The notes under the pieces: model-generated
The model's input: the letters and a program-made list of their open reading frames with translations, nothing else
What the model was told of the DNA's origin: nothing
Database searches by the model: none
NCBI GenBank assembly: GCA_037783415.1
Contig: JAZGTN010000022.1
Location: forward strand, 2,542,001-2,606,000
DNA: 64,000 nucleotides
Origin: Leptasterias polaris
Taxonomy: Eukaryota > Echinodermata > Asteroidea > Forcipulatida > Asteriidae
Direction: 5' to 3'
Made by a program: the position numbers and the translations under genes
Part shown: one piece after another, positions 62,001-64,000 of the stretch
Layout of the letters: each line of letters starts with the position of its first letter
Position numbering within the stretch: position 1 is the first letter of the stretch

Positions 62001-62920
62001 TTCACTAACCAATCATGCAATGAGTTTGGTGAAATGTGCGCGTCCTGCACGCCGTTCTCACGCATAACGCATGAATGTGTGTTCCAAATTGCCCGTAAAG
62101 ATGGCCGACTTATGTCATACTGCAACCTATCTATTGTGTATTGCTAGTAGACAAGTATGTTTGTATGTCTTCTAAGTAAAAGGGAAATCAATGTTTCAAA
62201 TAATTAGTTTAACATGGGTGCTTTTTGCTAACTCCTATGTCATGATGTAAACAGCAATTTGTATTATTTTATACACAGTTGTAACCCTTCCCCAGGGTAT
62301 TGGGTAATGTTCCTTTTGGAATAAAACATGAAATCAAATTCACACAATAGTTCGGATGGTATTTATGTACTTATACATCGCACTGCCGTTCATGCACATG
62401 TACATGTTCAGTGCAAGGTTTTTTTCTTTGTTTTTTTACAAGTTCCATTATTAAACTAACAGTTGTACAAGTTGGCTTTCTTGTTCATTGACCCATTTCT
62501 TGACATGCAACGCACTTTACATGTGTACAGTGTACAGATTCCTGTCTGCCATTTTGTAAGTCAAAATGTATGCACAGGGATTGACTCCCAAAATAGCGTT
62601 AATGGTAATCACACATTTTGCTGATTTTCCTTATTGTGCTGTCAAAACGTTTTGTGAAAATGTAAATCTTTTTGTTGTTGTAATGTTTCAAAGTATTTTA
62701 AACAAAGAGCCCTCGAGAGATTATCTTTAGCGCTAACGATGATTTACTTTTCTTTCACTGCAGGGAGCAACCAATCTTTACCACCAGGGCCCATGTCTTC
62801 CAGATAGATCCAGTAACCAAGAAGAATTGGCTACCGTCAAGCAAGCAGGCCGTCACCGTCTCATTCTTCTATGACAGCACAAGAAGCTCCTACAGGATCA
62901 TCAGTGTGGATGGATCCAAG
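50091..62920 (+). CDS. HOMER: Homer scaffold protein, N-terminal part (two exons)
   Basis: Homer proteins crosslink postsynaptic signalling proteins. Their N-terminal EVH1 domain binds PPxxF-type motifs in group I mGluR, IP3R, ryanodine receptor and Shank, and a C-terminal coiled coil tetramerises them. Two exons are seen: 50091-50095 (ATGGG, donor GTGAGT) and 62764-62920. Together they give residues 1-54 with numbering that matches mammalian Homer, including Phe14 and Trp24 of the ligand groove. The rest of EVH1 and the coiled coil lie to the right. The intron between is 12.7 kb. The gene is divergent from ARNT. Invertebrates usually have one Homer gene, so I do not assign a vertebrate number. 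Confidence 0.92.
50800..51125. repeat. 28-bp minisatellite, about 12 units (Homer intron 1)
   Basis: Units read CATTGACAGTCCCCAATGTG plus GGTATTTC, with a shorter variant CAATGGGACTATA alternating in the left half and pure units at the right. Frames such as [10 protein letters not shown] repeats follow from the array. It lies about 0.7-1.0 kb into the intron. Confidence 0.9.
51890..52110. mobile_element. Foldback element whose interior is a 21-bp tandem repeat
   Basis: Outer arms GGTGTTCCATATGTGCCACT at 51901 and AGTGGCACATATGGAACACC at 52084 are perfect inverted repeats. Between them lie six to seven GTCGCCTTTTCAATTTTGTC units, then two units in the reverse orientation. Long Leu/Lys/Arg-rich frames cross it on both strands but lack exon signals. 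Confidence 0.8.
53309..53629. mobile_element. Family D element, copy 2
   Basis: Shares TTGAGATATCGCCGAAAA, GAATACACAATCTGAGAAAC, TTTCTCAGATTCAAAT and AAGCTGCTGTACTTCTAACC with 37548-37930, and ends ATTACCAAACACCTTCCCTT. Confidence 0.8.
53690..54214. mobile_element. Family D-related element interrupted by a nested insertion
   Basis: Starts GGTGTATTTTTGGTAATTG, has a central palindrome GCCTGAGAAAGGCTTCATGC, and ends GTAATTACCAAAAGGTGTAC. The right half is split by a 161-bp insertion at 53932-54092. Confidence 0.7.
53924..54100. mobile_element. Nested 161-bp hAT-like MITE with 8-bp duplication CCTCTTTC
   Basis: CCTCTTTC at 53924-53931 and 54093-54100 is an exact 8-bp direct repeat. The insert begins CAAGGTTTTAGCCAG; its reverse complement begins CATTGTGTTAGCCAG, so the ends are imperfect inverted repeats of CA..G type. 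Eight-bp duplications and CA..G ends are typical of hAT elements. It carries no protein. Confidence 0.75.
55675..55990 (-). mobile_element. tRNA Ser/Leu-headed SINE, diverged copy
   Basis: Shares CACCAAGGTGATGTGGCC, GATAAGTGTACTGGGTTCTT, TACATGCATCACACAACACG and TGGTTAAGTGTC with the 9327 copy. It is older and lacks an intact tRNA head. Confidence 0.7.
56736..57120 (+). mobile_element. SINE with the same tRNA head but a different body
   Basis: Head at 56741-56827: GTGGCCGAGCGGTTAAGAGC and GTGGGTTCGAGTCCCGGTC, almost identical to 9683-9771. The body then differs: GGGGTAAAATGGGTACCTGT, GGGAGCTGAGATGGTTT, AGGCGCCTTGAGCATCCCTT, ending GCGCATTATAAATGTTG and an ATT tail. Confidence 0.85.
59867..60263. 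mobile_element. Family D element, copy 4
   Basis: Reversed relative to copy 1: AAAGGGAAGGTATACGTTTGG start, AAGTACAGCAGCTTTCAA, palindromic centre CTAAGAAACG..CGTTTCTCAGATT, CGATACATGTTTCTTAAAA and the CCCTTTAAA end. Confidence 0.8.
61276..61430 (+). mobile_element. SINE with GTGGTCTAGTGGTA tRNA head, plus strand
   Basis: GTGGTCTAGTGGTAAGACAT, then GGTCGTGGGTTCGAATCCC, then a body with AACTCGGGTAAGTACTGAGT and ATACAGTGCTTAACCC. It lacks a discriminator and 3' structure of a functional tRNA and has the same 3' body as 42757-42935. Confidence 0.8.
61541..62530. repeat. Tandem duplication (about 365-bp unit) with a MITE at the junction
   Basis: Copy A (61541-61906) and copy B (62133-62530) both start ATTGTGTATTGCTAGTAGAC and end TTTACATGTGTACAG. 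They are nearly identical, apart from an extra block of about 38 bp in copy B at 62160-62197. The MITE-B copy at 61907-62134 sits exactly between them. Confidence 0.85.
61907..62134. mobile_element. 228-bp MITE family B, copy 2
   Basis: ATAGATAGTTCCCAGTAGAC to GCAACCTATCTAT, nearly identical to 7721-7946 (AAGTGC for AAGCGC, CGTCCTGC for CGTGCTGC, CGCATAACG for CGCGTAACG). Confidence 0.85.
62764..62920 (+). CDS. HOMER: Homer exon 2, EVH1 residues 2-54
   Basis: Acceptor TTTCTTTCACTGCAG before 62764, donor GTATGA after 62920. Encodes [40 protein letters not shown] and [12 protein letters not shown]. It is about 85 % identical to mammalian Homer over this stretch by eye. It ends in phase 0 at the position where Homer continues AIINSTI. 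Confidence 0.97.
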
Positions 62921-63026
62921 GTATGAAATCACCACCACAGGAGCCAACAACCTCATTCTCAGTGGTGTACGATCTCGTCGCACCATTTTTCCTCCCAGAG
63001 TGCCTTGCTTGATCATAACCCCTGGG

Positions 63027-63172
63027 GTGCTTTTTTGCGGTCGTAACTAGTAACTGTTTCGGTTGACCATTTTTCCTCCCAGAGTGTCTTGCTTGATCAT
63101 AACCCCTTGGGGTAAATAACCACTGTTCAGTGACCGAAACAGTTGTTGGTTACAGCCGCAAAAACACACCCC
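63027..63172. mobile_element. Palindromic repeat (TAACTGTTTCGGT arms), copy 2
   Basis: The left arm TTTTTTGCGGTCGTAACTAG and TAACTGTTTCGGTTGA pairs with TGACCGAAACAGTTGTTGG and TTACAGCCGCAAAAACA. The loop carries a copy of the left flanking sequence. Related to 22352-22440. Confidence 0.7.
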
Positions 63173-63643
63173 TGGAAATGTGACTTTGAAATATTCAAAT
63201 ATATTTGATATTTTAATTAGTCCCATGGTTGATCCATTCTGTGTTAAAGACAGACACAGAGTGCGCGGTCAAAAAAGCATCAAGTCATAGGGCAACCGGT
63301 CCCCTCTCATTCTTCTTTGATCTTCTGACATGTTTAAATGTATACAGTTCAGGGTGAATGTGTAAAAACATGATTCATTTACATTGCATCTAAATACCTG
63401 CATTTTTACATGTGCGTACTAAGCACCAAACAAGCACTCAAAAGTTTTTGAACAAGCATGCACGCAGAGCGGTCACTTTTGTTTAGCCCATCAGCATTGT
63501 TTTTCTTTTCAGCACATTTCTTTCGGGGACACTAGCACGCTGCCCACGGTAGCAAAGCTGAGGAACCAATTACACGCAGCTTTTTAAGCAGAAATGAGCA
63601 TGGAACCTTTCCCAATCCATGTACATTTCATGAGTGGAATATA

Positions 63644-63812
63644 GACCTTATGCATATGACGTCATTTGAGTAGGGCGCCCTCACCTAGAGGTCAAAAGGA
63701 AGATGCTCATTGGCCAGTCTTGTGCGCCGCGCGTACAAATCAGCACGTTTCCATTGTTTCGTCATCAGTTTACCTCTAAGATGGCGGCTTGGTGACATCA
63801 ATGCATAAGGTC
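63644..63812. mobile_element. MITE family A, 169-bp copy with TA duplication
   Basis: Ends GACCTTATGCATATGACGTC and GACATCAATGCATAAGGTC, with TA on both sides (63642-63643, 63813-63814). The interior has AGGGCGCCCTCACC and CACGTTTCCATTGTTTC, as in the 26536 copy. Confidence 0.8.
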
Positions 63813-64000
63813 TATTATAAATGTGCATTATTACTAAATTATTAATGTAATCACTGACCCAATGGATAAGACAAAAACACAGATTTGTGTTACCACGTGC
63901 CATGTTATCATAAAATAATTGAAAGGCCAACGCAAGGACATGAATCAGGTTCCGTACATACTAACTTCAGCCTAACTCAAGTGTTTTTTTTCCCAACCTC

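Larger units (their letters stand above)
62921..64000 (+). other. Start of Homer intron 2
   Basis: No further EVH1 exon is visible. Holds a 48-bp direct repeat (62982-63028 and 63066-63113), a palindromic element (63027-63172) and a MITE-A copy (63644-63812). Confidence 0.6.

Overview
The window is nuclear DNA of an animal, most likely a marine invertebrate deuterostome and plausibly an echinoderm. It is AT-rich and gene-sparse, with small exons, GT-AG introns of up to about 13 kb, tRNA-headed SINEs, many foldback/MITE elements and abundant TACATGTA-type simple sequence. The order assignment is inference: no mitochondrial or rRNA marker is present. ARNT and Homer are very close to their vertebrate orthologues, which argues for a deuterostome.

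Three protein-coding genes could be assembled exon by exon. (1) UBAP1 (ESCRT-I subunit), minus strand, 4868 down to 2874: three coding exons give 354 in-phase residues with the UMA region and conserved linker. The C-terminal ubiquitin-binding SOUBA domain was not found and presumably lies left of the window. (2) ARNT (bHLH-PAS transcription factor, HIF-1 beta), minus strand, 45719 down to 12406, apparently complete. Fifteen coding exons sum to 2127 nt (708 codons plus stop), with every splice phase consistent and the conserved C-terminus ending in MFPPFSE. (3) Homer (postsynaptic EVH1 scaffold), plus strand, starting at 50091: a 5-nt coding exon, a 12.7 kb intron, then the exon for EVH1 residues 2-54 at 62764-62920. 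The rest runs off the right edge. ARNT and Homer are head to head, with about 4.4 kb between start codons; UBAP1 follows ARNT on the same strand. I see no functional link between the three genes.

The rest is intron or intergenic DNA shaped by mobile elements. There are tRNA-derived SINEs of at least three kinds, one LINE C-terminal fragment, several families of terminal-inverted-repeat elements, foldback elements whose arms or interiors are tandem repeats, and several minisatellites. The most unusual signal is a set of three near-perfect palindromes of only 21-46 bp. They share ATGGAGG...CCTCCATG ends and are each flanked by 7-8 bp direct repeats, as if they were minimal mobile elements with target-site duplications. 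A 161-bp element with hAT-like ends and an exact 8-bp duplication sits nested inside another element. A roughly 100-codon exon-like frame in ARNT intron 2 is unassigned.

Exon boundaries were placed by reading splice sites and family conservation by eye. Repeat boundaries are approximate unless a duplication is given. No database search was possible.
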